This document shows, piece by piece, positions 7,708 to 14,062 of a DNA stretch of 16,744 nucleotides (its first letter is position 1; the number at the start of each line of letters is the position of its first letter). Both the position numbers and the translations under genes were made by a program. This DNA is from Anaerolineales bacterium (GTDB lineage Bacteria; Chloroflexota; Anaerolineae; Promineifilales; Promineifilaceae), in NCBI GenBank assembly GCA_020432595.1, contig JAGQGA010000042.1:1-16744 (forward strand), read 5' to 3'. The notes beneath the pieces are model-generated. The model had not been told where the DNA came from. It saw nothing but the letters and a program-made list of their open reading frames with translations, and searched no databases.

Positions 7708-8091
7708 TTAAATCAACTGCGGATAAATTTTTTGCGCCTGGTCAAAGAGGGGTGCCAGGCTCATGACTTTCCAAACGGGGCCTTTAGGCTGCACTTGTTT
7801 GCTGCCAAGTGCTTTGGCAAGGTTAAGGTTACCCAGCAAGATTTGGTGCAGGGTGTCGCTGGGGAGGGTGATGTCGAGTTCAGGTTTGATGGTGGTGGGG
7901 CCATAATGAATTTTTAACGGCCGTTTACTCGCATCAATTGTCATCTCCCCTGCCGGCTCCTGGCAATTAAACCGAATCACCAGCTTCGACTTCAACATCG
8001 CCTCCGTCGCCTGCGGATACTCCGCCTCAATCCGAGCCACAAGCTGCTGCATCAGCGAATAAAGCTGCGTACTACTGCTAAAAACAGCCAT
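7708..8091 (-). CDS. SCP2-like sterol/lipid-carrier domain protein
   Basis: This 127-residue protein starts at ATG 8091, which overlaps the stop of the upstream gene by one base (TAATG). A GGAG just before it indicates translational coupling, so the longer frame to 8181 is not used. The sequence runs from MAVFSSSTQLYSLMQQLVAR to the C-terminal FDQAQKIYPQLI. A central beta-rich part (KLVIRFNCQEPAGEMTIDAS, then PELDITLPSDTLHQILLGN) matches the SCP2 pattern, in which a strand reading ...D..i.....l..il.G..n precedes a helical end. SCP2 domains bind hydrophobic acyl or sterol-like ligands in a tunnel. It is cytoplasmic. Pairing with the repeat protein and proximity to phasin/PhaR genes suggest a lipid or polymer role, which is inference. 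A palindrome copy is read KRPL. Confidence 0.75.
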   Translation of the reverse strand: MAVFSSSTQLYSLMQQLVARIEAEYPQATEAMLKSKLVIRFNCQEPAGEMTIDASKRPLKIHYGPTTIKPELDITLPSDTLHQILLGNLNLAKALGSKQVQPKGPVWKVMSLAPLFDQAQKIYPQLI

Positions 8092-9122
8092 TACTCCTGC
8101 CCCTCCCCCATAAACCGCTGCTTGAATTGCTCCGCCTGGAATTGCAGCGAATAATTGAGCATATACCAAATCCCCTTCCACGTATCGGGGTCAAGCAAAT
8201 CTTCCTTATTGGTATTTTCCAGCGTCTCCAAAATGCCTTTGGCAACATCAGGCGTCACCCGCTCCAGAGCCGAACGCATAAACCCTAGCACCGTGTCCGG
8301 CTTGAACGGTTCGGGCAGTTGGGCGTTTAGCCGTTCCCGCGTCTGCTCCGCCTGGTGCTGCGCCGAATAACTAAGCATATAGGCCAGCCCTTTCCACGTA
8401 TCAGGGTCGAGCAAATCTTCCTTGCGCGTGTTTTCCAGCGAACTCAGAACCGTTTGCACAATGTCGGGTGTCACCTTTTCCAAATTTTGCCGGAAAAAGT
8501 TCAGCACATTGTCAGGGCGCAGCGGCTCCGGCAGTTGGGCGTTTAGCTTTTCCCGCGTTTGCTCTGCCTGGAACTGCGCTGAATAGGTGATCATGTAGGC
8601 AACACCACGCCAGGTGTCTTTGTTGAGCAAATCTTTGGTGCTTATCCCCTGCATGTTTTTCAGAATGGTCAGTTGGGCATCGGGAGCCAATCGCTCGATG
8701 TTTTCACGCACCAGCTTGAGCATGTTTTGCGGCGAATAGGCGGCTTGACCGCTGCTGGGGAAGGTTTGCCGCAGTTCGGCCACCATCTTGTCCAATTCAG
8801 CCAGCAGCATCTGAATTTGCCCCGGTTGTGCTTTAGCCTCAGGCTGCGGCTCTGTAGCTGGCGTTTCTTCTGGCGTGGATTCGGCCACCGCCGGAGGTAT
8901 ATCAGGGAAGGCGGCCAGCCGATCTTCACGAAATTTGCGTAGGATATAGCCAAGCTGGCCTTTGCTAAGACCTGCGCTGGCGGCGGCCTCGGCCTGGGTG
9001 TGGCCGCTGTTTATAGCAAGCAGTGCCTGGGCGCGACGGCCGTTTAATCCCTCATCTTGCTCTGCCAATTGGGTCAACGCTGCCACCTCTGGTTCTGTTA
9101 ATAAACGATTTTCCTGCCCCAT
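8091..9122 (-). CDS. HTH protein with three 72-residue tandem repeats
   Basis: The protein has 343 residues from the ATG at 9122, which has a perfect AGGAGG 6 nt upstream. An in-frame extension to 9314 is open but encodes dispersed repeat DNA and is rejected. Residues about 12-72 form an IS630-like helix-turn-helix (RRAQALLAINSGHTQAEAAA, then SKGQLGYILRKFRED). A Pro/Glu/Ala-rich linker spans about 73-100 and a helix spans 102-121. Three repeats follow at 131-202, 203-274 and 275-343, sharing TPD, LL(D/N), DTW(R/K)G, YM---YS-Q-QAEQ and NAQLPEP. The Trp is at 171, 243 and 315, exactly 72 residues apart. The repeats look all-helical. I do not recognise the repeat family. It is coupled to the SCP2-like gene and divergent from phasin/phaR. 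Confidence 0.85.
   Translation of the reverse strand: MGQENRLLTEPEVAALTQLAEQDEGLNGRRAQALLAINSGHTQAEAAASAGLSKGQLGYILRKFREDRLAAFPDIPPAVAESTPEETPATEPQPEAKAQPGQIQMLLAELDKMVAELRQTFPSSGQAAYSPQNMLKLVRENIERLAPDAQLTILKNMQGISTKDLLNKDTWRGVAYMITYSAQFQAEQTREKLNAQLPEPLRPDNVLNFFRQNLEKVTPDIVQTVLSSLENTRKEDLLDPDTWKGLAYMLSYSAQHQAEQTRERLNAQLPEPFKPDTVLGFMRSALERVTPDVAKGILETLENTNKEDLLDPDTWKGIWYMLNYSLQFQAEQFKQRFMGEGQE
8094..8732 (-). repeat. Three tandem 216-bp coding repeats
   Basis: Units 8732-8517, 8516-8301 and 8300-8094 encode the 72-residue repeats. The boundaries between units 1/2 and 2/3 are also very similar as DNA (for example CTAAACGCCCAACTGCC in both), pointing to duplication rather than convergence. 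Confidence 0.8.
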
Positions 9123-9145
9123 GCGGTGCCTCCTGTGGAAATTGG

Positions 9146-9172
9146 ACACGGAAGAACACGGAAAAACACGGA
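9146..9172. repeat. Array of ACACGGA with 10-bp period
   Basis: ACACGGA occurs at 9146, 9156 and 9166 in the leader of the HTH-repeat gene, just upstream of its Shine-Dalgarno. It is the inverse of the array at 6491-6517. Confidence 0.75.
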
Positions 9173-9246
9173 TGAAGCTGTGCAATCTTTGACATTCATT
9201 CGTGATGGTGTGCTGCCGCTTTAAGTATGTACTGTCGTTTGCCCAC

Positions 9247-9252
9247 ATTATA
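9247..9252 (-). promoter_or_regulatory. Putative -10 box of the HTH-repeat/SCP2 operon
   Basis: A perfect TATAAT on the minus strand (9252-9247) would start transcripts near 9240, leaving a leader of about 118 nt that contains the ACACGGA array. No convincing -35 is seen at 16-18 nt. Confidence 0.4.
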
Positions 9253-9264
9253 CCCATTTTTCCG

Positions 9265-9293
9265 TTGACTTCACTGCGCCAGAATGCTAAATT
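9265..9293 (+). promoter_or_regulatory. Putative promoter of the phasin/phaR operon
   Basis: TTGACT (9265-9270), a 17-nt spacer, and TAAATT (9288-9293) preceded by TGC (an extended -10) make the best promoter candidate in the window. The start would fall near 9300. Confidence 0.6.
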
Positions 9294-9297
9294 ATTA

Positions 9298-9314
9298 ATG
9301 ATGCAATGCGTCAT
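9298..9314. promoter_or_regulatory. Operator-like pseudo-palindrome at the phasin start site
   Basis: ATGATGCA and TGCGTCAT (9298-9305 and 9307-9314) are inverted with one mismatch around A9306. The site covers the predicted transcription start. It is flanked by a direct repeat TAAATTATTA at 9288-9297 and 9314-9323. The TGCAATGC core resembles TGC/GC-rich sites described for proteobacterial PhaR proteins, a comparison made from memory. Confidence 0.45.
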
Positions 9315-9339
9315 AAATTATTAGGTAAAGGTATATAGC

Positions 9340-9732
9340 GTGGCTGAGAAATTTGAAATTGAGATTGAAGAAGAGGAAGTGGAGCCGAGCGAAACGACGT
9401 GGCAAGCGCTGGTGCAGCGGGTGGTGCTGGCCGGGGCTGGCGCGGTGGGGCTGGCACAGGACGAGGCAGAGGCGTTTGTGCGGCGACTGGTGCAGCGGGG
9501 TGAGTTGGGGGAAAAAGACGGCCGTTCTTTGCTGGCTGAAATTCATGAGCAGCAGCGCCGTTTTGCCCGTCTTGGCCCCCTGTTTTTGCTGGAACGTCAG
9601 GTCGAGTTTGTGTTGCACCGGCTGAGCGTGCCTACGAAAACGGAAATTGACGAATTGTCGGCCAAGATAGAAACGTTGAGCCAAAAGGTTGACCAACTGC
9701 GGCAGTTATTGCAGCCAAAAGACAAGCGCTGA
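9340..9732 (+). CDS. Phasin-like polyhydroxyalkanoate granule-associated protein
   Basis: This 130-residue protein has a GTG start at 9340 with AAAGG about 9 nt upstream. An acidic N-terminus (EKFEIEIEEEEVEPSE) is followed by a helix with small residues (VVLAGAGAVGLAQDEAEAFV), then RGELGEKDGRSLLAEI, and a C-terminal VPTKTEIDELSAKIETLSQK that looks like a short coiled coil. This is the layout of PhaF/PhaI-type phasins and of Chloroflexi proteins annotated as phasin family. Such proteins coat polymer granules at the polymer-cytoplasm interface. It is the first gene of an operon with phaR 14 bp downstream. A near-perfect palindrome copy (GACGGCCGTT) is present. The phasin assignment is moderately sure, because low-complexity helices are weak evidence. 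Confidence 0.75.
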   Translation: MAEKFEIEIEEEEVEPSETTWQALVQRVVLAGAGAVGLAQDEAEAFVRRLVQRGELGEKDGRSLLAEIHEQQRRFARLGPLFLLERQVEFVLHRLSVPTKTEIDELSAKIETLSQKVDQLRQLLQPKDKR

Positions 9733-9746
9733 GGGATGGCACATTG

Positions 9747-10319
9747 ATGAGTACGCTGTTAATTAAACGATACCCCAACCGCAAGCTGTATGATACCGAA
9801 TCGAAGCAGTATGTGACGCTGCAAGGGATTGCCGAGCTAATTCGGGGTGGGCATGAGGTGCAGGTGGTTGACCATATGACGGATGAGGATTTAACGGCCG
9901 TTACCCTCACCCAAATCATCTTCGAGCAAGAAAAAAAGCAGGGTGGTTTTTTACCAACGGCCGTTTTGCGCGGGCTGGTACAGTCTGGTGGCGAAACCCT
10001 CAACGCCATCCGCCGCAACCTCGCCTCCCCACTCGACCTGCTGCGCCATGTGGATGAAGAAATTGAGCACCGCTTACAAGCCATGATTAACCGAGGGGAA
10101 CTAGCCCGTGAAGAAGGGCTGCGGCTGCGCGACAAGCTGCTGTCATCCAGCAATCTGTGGCCGGAATCCCTCTTTCCTTCTGAGCAAGAAGTGGAAACGG
10201 TGCTAAAACAACATGGCATCCCCACCCGCCAGGAACTCGACATGCTCTATGGGCAGCTAGATGCCCTATCGGCTAAATTGGACACCCTGATTGCGGAGAA
10301 CACGGACGAACACAGATAA
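9747..10319 (+). CDS. phaR: PhaR-type polyhydroxyalkanoate synthesis regulator
   Basis: The protein has 190 residues from the ATG at 9747; an in-frame TTG at 9744 is an alternative and a GAGGG lies at 9731-9735. Residues 4-63 are a clear PHB accumulation regulator DNA-binding domain: LIKRYPNRKLYDTESKQYVT, IAELIRGGHEVQVVD, EDLTAVTLTQIIFEQE. In characterised bacteria PhaR represses phasin and its own gene and is released when it binds polymer. Residues about 112-185 resemble the phasin-like upstream protein (RGELAREEGLRLRDKLL, then IPTRQELDMLYGQLDALSAK), so a phasin-type module replaces the usual C-terminus. The last residues ENTDEHR and the stop come from a dispersed repeat. Two palindrome copies are read LTAV and PTAV. 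Confidence 0.9.
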   Translation: MSTLLIKRYPNRKLYDTESKQYVTLQGIAELIRGGHEVQVVDHMTDEDLTAVTLTQIIFEQEKKQGGFLPTAVLRGLVQSGGETLNAIRRNLASPLDLLRHVDEEIEHRLQAMINRGELAREEGLRLRDKLLSSSNLWPESLFPSEQEVETVLKQHGIPTRQELDMLYGQLDALSAKLDTLIAENTDEHR

Positions 10320-10334
10320 ATCTGCGGAATCTCT
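10300..10334. repeat. ACACGGA/CGCAGATT-family repeat at the phaR 3' end
   Basis: ACACGGA (10300) and ACACAGA (10310) have the 10-bp period seen elsewhere, followed by ATAAATCTGCGGAATC, the reverse of the CGCAGATT words of the other repeats. The repeat supplies the phaR stop codon and fills most of the 35-bp gap before the next gene. Confidence 0.6.
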
Positions 10335-10354
10335 GATAAAAAGAAACAACAAGT

Positions 10355-10912
10355 ATGATCGAAATCTCTGGCACCATTCAACGCGCTTTTCTTTTCCCTG
10401 CTGCGGCCGACATGGCACTAGCCTATTACGGCAACATGGCGCGAATTTTACCGCTGTTGCCCCACATTTCCGTGGTTCAAGAATACTCGTCTACTCAGTT
10501 TCGTACCCATTATCAAACGGTGGAGTTGGGAGCCTATACGGTCAATGTCTTTTGCGATTTGGAAAGTGAGGTAGACCACGGGGAAATGGTCATTCACGTG
10601 CGGCCGGGGCAGTTTGCTGAACCAACAGCAGCTTCCACTACCCTCACATCCTCAACAGCTTATGGTCTTTTTTCCATGCTGGCTCGTTTTTTCCCGCTGG
10701 AAGGGCAAACACGGATTGAGTATCGGCTGGGGCTACAAGCGCGGCTGCCCCGGCCGGCCGGGCTGCGGTTAATGCCCAAACGGGTGTTAAATGGGGTGGG
10801 GCAAGGGATTACAAACGGCCGTTTGCGCGAAATCGCCGACGGGTTCATCACCCGCTCGCTAGAAGACTTCCCCCACTGGCTCACCCAACAGCCAACCATC
10901 CCCGCCCCGTGA
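10355..10912 (+). CDS. DUF1997-like SRPBCC-fold protein
   Basis: This 185-residue protein has its start at ATG 10355; only a weak A/G-rich stretch precedes it. The pattern fits a START/SRPBCC fold of the DUF1997 type known from cyanobacteria and Chloroflexi: an N-terminal strand with F(L)FPAAADMALAYYGNMARI, ILPLLPHISVVQEYSSTQFR, a middle beta-rich region, and the C-terminal helix NGVGQGITNGRLREIADGFI. The fold makes a deep hydrophobic cavity, and the ligand is unknown. The gene follows phaR and overlaps the next SRPBCC gene by 4 bp (GTGA), indicating coupled translation. No signal peptide is seen. A palindrome copy is read NGR. Family placement is moderately sure and function unknown. Confidence 0.7.
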   Translation: MIEISGTIQRAFLFPAAADMALAYYGNMARILPLLPHISVVQEYSSTQFRTHYQTVELGAYTVNVFCDLESEVDHGEMVIHVRPGQFAEPTAASTTLTSSTAYGLFSMLARFFPLEGQTRIEYRLGLQARLPRPAGLRLMPKRVLNGVGQGITNGRLREIADGFITRSLEDFPHWLTQQPTIPAP

Positions 10913-11346
10913 AAATTCACGGCCAGTGCGAACTGCCAGCCCCCCCTGCCACCGTCTGGCACTTCCTGGCAACCCCCGACCAGGCCAGCCAATGCGTCCC
11001 CGGTCTAACGGCTTGGGAAACCATTACCCCCAACACCCACTTCCGCCTCTGGCTGCGCCTGCCATTTGCCCCCACCGCCCAACCGCCACTCCCCATCACC
11101 CTTATGTGGGGTGAACAACACCCCACCACCTCCCTACACCTGCTGCTAACCACCCAATTCGGTACGGATCCCATCCAGGTCACCACCCAACTCACCCTGC
11201 ACCCGCTTGCCACCAGCCAAACTCAACTTCACTTTCTCATGGTCATCACCACCGACAACCGCTTCATAAAGCAAATCCTACGCCATCACAGCCCCAGGCT
11301 CATTGACCAATTTTTTACTGCCATGCAGCAGCGGCTACAGCCCTAA
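10909..11346 (+). CDS. CoxG-like SRPBCC-fold protein
   Basis: The protein has 145 residues and a GTG start that overlaps the upstream stop as GTGA. The N-terminus MKIHGQCELPAPPATVWHFL and ATPDQASQCVPGLTAWE follow the pattern of CoxG/SRPBCC proteins (M-I-G---lpAp---VW--L-dp--l--ciPG---). The C-terminal helix is LRHHSPRLIDQFFTAMQQRL. CoxG itself belongs to carbon monoxide dehydrogenase clusters, but no cox genes are here, so only the fold is assigned. The coding strand is very C-rich (runs such as CACCACC), more than its neighbours. It ends the plus-strand operon and is convergent with the ABC transporter. Confidence 0.7.
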   Translation: MKIHGQCELPAPPATVWHFLATPDQASQCVPGLTAWETITPNTHFRLWLRLPFAPTAQPPLPITLMWGEQHPTTSLHLLLTTQFGTDPIQVTTQLTLHPLATSQTQLHFLMVITTDNRFIKQILRHHSPRLIDQFFTAMQQRLQP

Positions 11347-11363
11347 CACACAAACTGTAGGTA

Positions 11364-11398
11364 GTTGGTAATCATTGCCATTCCCTTGTCTTACCAAC
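11364..11398. terminator. Weak inverted repeat between convergent genes
   Basis: GTTGGTAA (11364-11371) and TTACCAAC (11391-11398) form an 8-bp stem with a 19-nt loop and no U-run. It is the only symmetric structure seen in the 123-bp gap and could end transcripts from either side. Confidence 0.3.
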
Positions 11399-11469
11399 CA
11401 CAAGCTACTAGCCACCAGCCACGACAACAACATCTTTGTTCAACATGCAAGAATTACATCGTTACGCAA

Positions 11470-12219
11470 CTATTGCAAATGACTCAAAAACGCCCGCGTC
11501 CGTTCATCTTGCGGATTGTTAAAAAGCTGCTCCGGCGTGCCAATTTCGGCAAAACGGCCTTCGTGCATAAACAAAATGCGGTCGGCAAAGCGGCGGGCAA
11601 AACTCATCTCATGCGTTACCGCCAGCATCGTCATTCCTTCCTCCACCAACTGCTGCATCACTCCCAGCACCTCGCCAATTAGCTCCGGATCCAGTGCCGA
11701 CGTTGGCTCATCAAACAGCATCACCTTTGGCTGCATCGCCATCGCCCGCGCAATTGCCACCCGCTGCTGCTGCCCCCCGGAAAGCCGCGACGGATATTGA
11801 TCCTTCTTCGCCGACAGTCCTACCTTCTCCAAATTCCGCATCCCTAGTGCTACCGCCTCCTCCTTACTCATCCCCTTCACCGTCATCGGCCCTTCAATCA
11901 CATTCTCCAGCGCCGTCATGTGGGCAAACAAATTAAACGACTGAAACACCATCCCCGTTTTCAGCCGCAAATCATGCACCTGCTGCCGATACTCCCGTCC
12001 ATGACCTCCCCCCTGCACCACCAGTCCATCCACCTCCACCGTGCCAAAATCGGGCTGCTCCAAAAAGTTGATGCAGCGCAGCAGCGTGCTTTTGCCCGAC
12101 CCGCTGCGTCCGATAATGCACACTACTTCGGCTGGCGCCACCTCAAAGGAAAGGTCTTTCAGCACATGAAGCTGGTCAAAATATTTGTCTAACTTGGAAA
12201 CCCGCACAATCGCTGTCAT
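11470..12219 (-). CDS. glnQ: Polar amino acid ABC transporter ATP-binding protein
   Basis: This 249-residue cytoplasmic ATPase subunit has a normal length. Walker A GRSGSGKST is at 37-45, the Q-loop Gln near 93 (GMVFQSFNLFAHMT), signature LSGGQQQR at 146-153, Walker B VMLFDEP at 166-172 with catalytic Glu171, the D-loop SALD, and the switch His at 203 (THEMSFA). It is most like GlnQ/HisP/ArtP. The start ATG overlaps the permease stop by 4 bp, so the subunits are co-translated. It forms a dimer on the permease and powers uptake. The gene symbol denotes the family; the true substrate is not known. Confidence 0.93.
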   Translation of the reverse strand: MTAIVRVSKLDKYFDQLHVLKDLSFEVAPAEVVCIIGRSGSGKSTLLRCINFLEQPDFGTVEVDGLVVQGGGHGREYRQQVHDLRLKTGMVFQSFNLFAHMTALENVIEGPMTVKGMSKEEAVALGMRNLEKVGLSAKKDQYPSRLSGGQQQRVAIARAMAMQPKVMLFDEPTSALDPELIGEVLGVMQQLVEEGMTMLAVTHEMSFARRFADRILFMHEGRFAEIGTPEQLFNNPQDERTRAFLSHLQ

Positions 12220-13064
12220 AATGTCCGATCCCCCCGCGCCACATACGCCTCAATTCGCCCCTGCACCATCGTAAACATAATGGTGATAATCCAGTAAAAA
12301 ACGGCCGCTACCAGCAAGGCCTCCAAACTGCGGAAATTAGCTCGCCCCACCTTTTGCGCCCGCCACAAAATCTCCCACACGAAGCCCGTAACGGAAATCA
12401 AAGCCGTGTCCTTGAGCATGGCGATAAACTCATTGCCAATCGGCGGCACGACCAGTTTCAACGCCTGCGGTAGGACAATGCGACGCATAATCTGGCTGGG
12501 GGTCATCCCAATGGCAAGTGCTGCTTCCCGCTGCCCCACCCCTACCGACTGAATCCCCGCCCGCATAATTTCCGTCATGTAGGCGCCATAGTTGATGCCC
12601 AAGGCCAGCACGCCAGCCGTCATGCCGCCGGGAGTAATGCCCAACTGCGGCAGCCCCAAAAAGATAAAGATGATTTGCAGCAGCAGCGGCGTGCCGCGAA
12701 TGAGCGAGATGTAAAAAGTTGCCAGGGCATAGGCCGGGGGAAATTTGGACAGTCGCCCCAACGCCCCCAGCAGGGCCAGCACGCACGCCAGCGAGATAGA
12801 CAAAATGGCAAGGAGAATAGTTAGCCCCACCCCACCAAAGATAAACGGTGCACGCTCGAAGATAAACGCCCAATCAAGCTGGATGGTCTTAAGCTGCACG
12901 CCCAAAATGTTGACATGTAGCCCGCTAAAGGCGAGGAACAATACCCCCAACAGGACGAGATAGGAAACGTTGACCCCAGTGCTAAAACGACGCTGCCGCC
13001 GTCGCTGCTGCTCGTAAATAAGCTGTGCCTGGCTTTTGCCTGAATCTGAAGTTGCTGCTGCCAT
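12216..13064 (-). CDS. Polar amino acid ABC transporter permease
   Basis: This 282-residue HisM/GlnP-type membrane protein has a basic cytoplasmic N-terminus (YEQQRRRQRRFSTG), a first helix at about 33-53, then the core helices (IFGGVGLTILLAILSISLAC, and others). The EAA loop that docks the ATPase is visible at about 179-202 (REAALAIGMTPSQIMRRIVL). RGTPLLLQ and NEFIAMLKDTALIS are typical family landmarks. There is one permease gene, so a homodimer is likely. GGAGG lies 4 nt before the ATG at 13064. It follows the binding-protein gene after a 76-bp gap that holds a hairpin. Confidence 0.92.
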   Translation of the reverse strand: MAAATSDSGKSQAQLIYEQQRRRQRRFSTGVNVSYLVLLGVLFLAFSGLHVNILGVQLKTIQLDWAFIFERAPFIFGGVGLTILLAILSISLACVLALLGALGRLSKFPPAYALATFYISLIRGTPLLLQIIFIFLGLPQLGITPGGMTAGVLALGINYGAYMTEIMRAGIQSVGVGQREAALAIGMTPSQIMRRIVLPQALKLVVPPIGNEFIAMLKDTALISVTGFVWEILWRAQKVGRANFRSLEALLVAAVFYWIITIMFTMVQGRIEAYVARGDRTL

Positions 13065-13089
13065 TGTGCCTCCAAAATGGTTGATCCAA

Positions 13090-13116
13090 AAAGGCGAACC
13101 ATACGGGTTCGCCTTT
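13090..13116 (-). terminator. Intra-operon hairpin between binding protein and permease genes
   Basis: AAAGGCGAACC (13090-13100) and GGTTCGCCTTT (13106-13116) form a perfect 11-bp stem with a 5-nt loop. On the minus strand the stem runs into TTTTT, an intrinsic terminator shape. It lies just after the binding-protein stop, so partial read-through to permease and ATPase is likely. Confidence 0.8.
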
Positions 13117-13140
13117 CTTTATTATCTGCTAACAACGACC

Positions 13141-13995
13141 CTATTTTGTCGGGTCACTGGTTAAATCGGCCCCAAACCATTGGTTGGAGAGGCTGCTGAG
13201 GGTGCCGTCGGCGTGCATTTCGGCAATGATTTCGCTGACTCGCGCTACGAGGCTGGTGCCATCGAGGGAACTCTTTTTGTCAAAAGCAACGGCTAAGTTT
13301 TCCGAGTAGACAGGGGAGCCAACGCGATGAATGGCAATGCCTTCGTCAATAGCGGCTTGGACAACGGTGTCGGAGGTGAGGAAAACGGAAAATTCGGTGC
13401 GGCCAGCTTGAATGGCCTGGGCGCATTCGTTGTCGGTTTGCAGCGGCACCACGCTGATGCCGGTTGGGGCTTCGGCATAGAAGCTGCTTTCGGGGAAGCC
13501 TAGCTCGGCCTTGTTGCCGTTGAGCCACGTTTCATAGGTGGTGGACAAACCGACACAGACGGGCTGACCGTTGATCTGGTCAAGTGACTCAATGCCGGAT
13601 GCGTCGCTGGCGGCAAACTGGGCGGGGGTGTAATAGTAGGCGGGTTCGGCAAAGTGCAGGATTTCTTGCCGAGCGACGGTCACGGTCATGGAGCCAACGC
13701 TCATGTCCCACTGGTTGCCCCAGTTTCCGGCGGTGATCAAATCCCAGTCGGGGGTGACAAATTCAACTTCGACACCAAGCCGCTTGCCAAGTTCTTTGGC
13801 AACGTCTACGTCAAAACCGACAAATTCGCCGCTTTCATCGAGGAACGATTGGGGGGCGTAGTTGGGGTCGGTGGAGACGCGGATAACGCCGTCTGCCTCA
13901 ATTTTGGCAAGCAGGTCTGCCGGCTCGCTGCTGGTGCAGGCGGTAAGAACGGCCGTTAACACCACAACAACAAACAAACGCATTAAACGCTTCAT
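13141..13995 (-). CDS. Polar amino acid ABC transporter substrate-binding lipoprotein
   Basis: The protein has 284 residues. A lipoprotein signal MKRLMRLFVVVVLTAVLTAC puts the lipidated Cys at 20. The mature part is a family 3 solute-binding protein (GlnH/HisJ-like): GVIRVSTDPNYAPQSFLDES, FVGFDVDVAKELGKRLG, then SVGSMTVTVARQEILHFAEP, with the Arg expected to hold the amino acid carboxylate. Two cysteines (in QPVCVG and DNECAQ) could form a disulfide. It captures an amino acid outside the membrane and delivers it to the downstream permease. The substrate cannot be read from sequence. The start ATG at 13995 follows an AGGAAGAGAAG stretch. A palindrome copy in the signal peptide is read LTAV. 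Confidence 0.92.
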   Translation of the reverse strand: MKRLMRLFVVVVLTAVLTACTSSEPADLLAKIEADGVIRVSTDPNYAPQSFLDESGEFVGFDVDVAKELGKRLGVEVEFVTPDWDLITAGNWGNQWDMSVGSMTVTVARQEILHFAEPAYYYTPAQFAASDASGIESLDQINGQPVCVGLSTTYETWLNGNKAELGFPESSFYAEAPTGISVVPLQTDNECAQAIQAGRTEFSVFLTSDTVVQAAIDEGIAIHRVGSPVYSENLAVAFDKKSSLDGTSLVARVSEIIAEMHADGTLSSLSNQWFGADLTSDPTK

Positions 13996-14062
13996 GGTTT
14001 CTTCTCTTCCTTAACAAACAAAAGATTTCCCACGCCTAAAACAGACGCTGGATTTGAGTCTC

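Noticed and set aside
8092..8181. Longer SCP2-like reading frame starting at 8181
   Set aside because: It would overlap the upstream gene by 91 bases; the TAATG junction with GGAG is a standard coupled start.
8091..9122. HTH-repeat protein as an IS630-type transposase remnant
   Set aside because: Only the HTH resembles that family; there is no DDE domain or terminal inverted repeats, and the rest is an intact repeat protein with a good start and operon context.
9146..9172. Possible CRISPR-like array (regular short repeats)
   Set aside because: Units are 7 bp with 3-bp gaps and only two or three copies, far from CRISPR repeat and spacer sizes, and no cas gene is nearby.
9123..9314. In-frame N-terminal extension of the HTH-repeat protein
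   Set aside because: It encodes dispersed repeat DNA and covers the predicted promoter; the ATG at 9122 has a perfect AGGAGG.
9632..10243. 203-residue antisense frame opposite phaR
   Set aside because: It is rich in Ser/Arg/Cys and a mirror of a well-supported gene, with no domain or Shine-Dalgarno.
10909..11346. Carbon monoxide dehydrogenase accessory gene coxG
   Set aside because: Only the SRPBCC fold and N-terminal pattern match; no cox structural genes are present, so no gene symbol was given.
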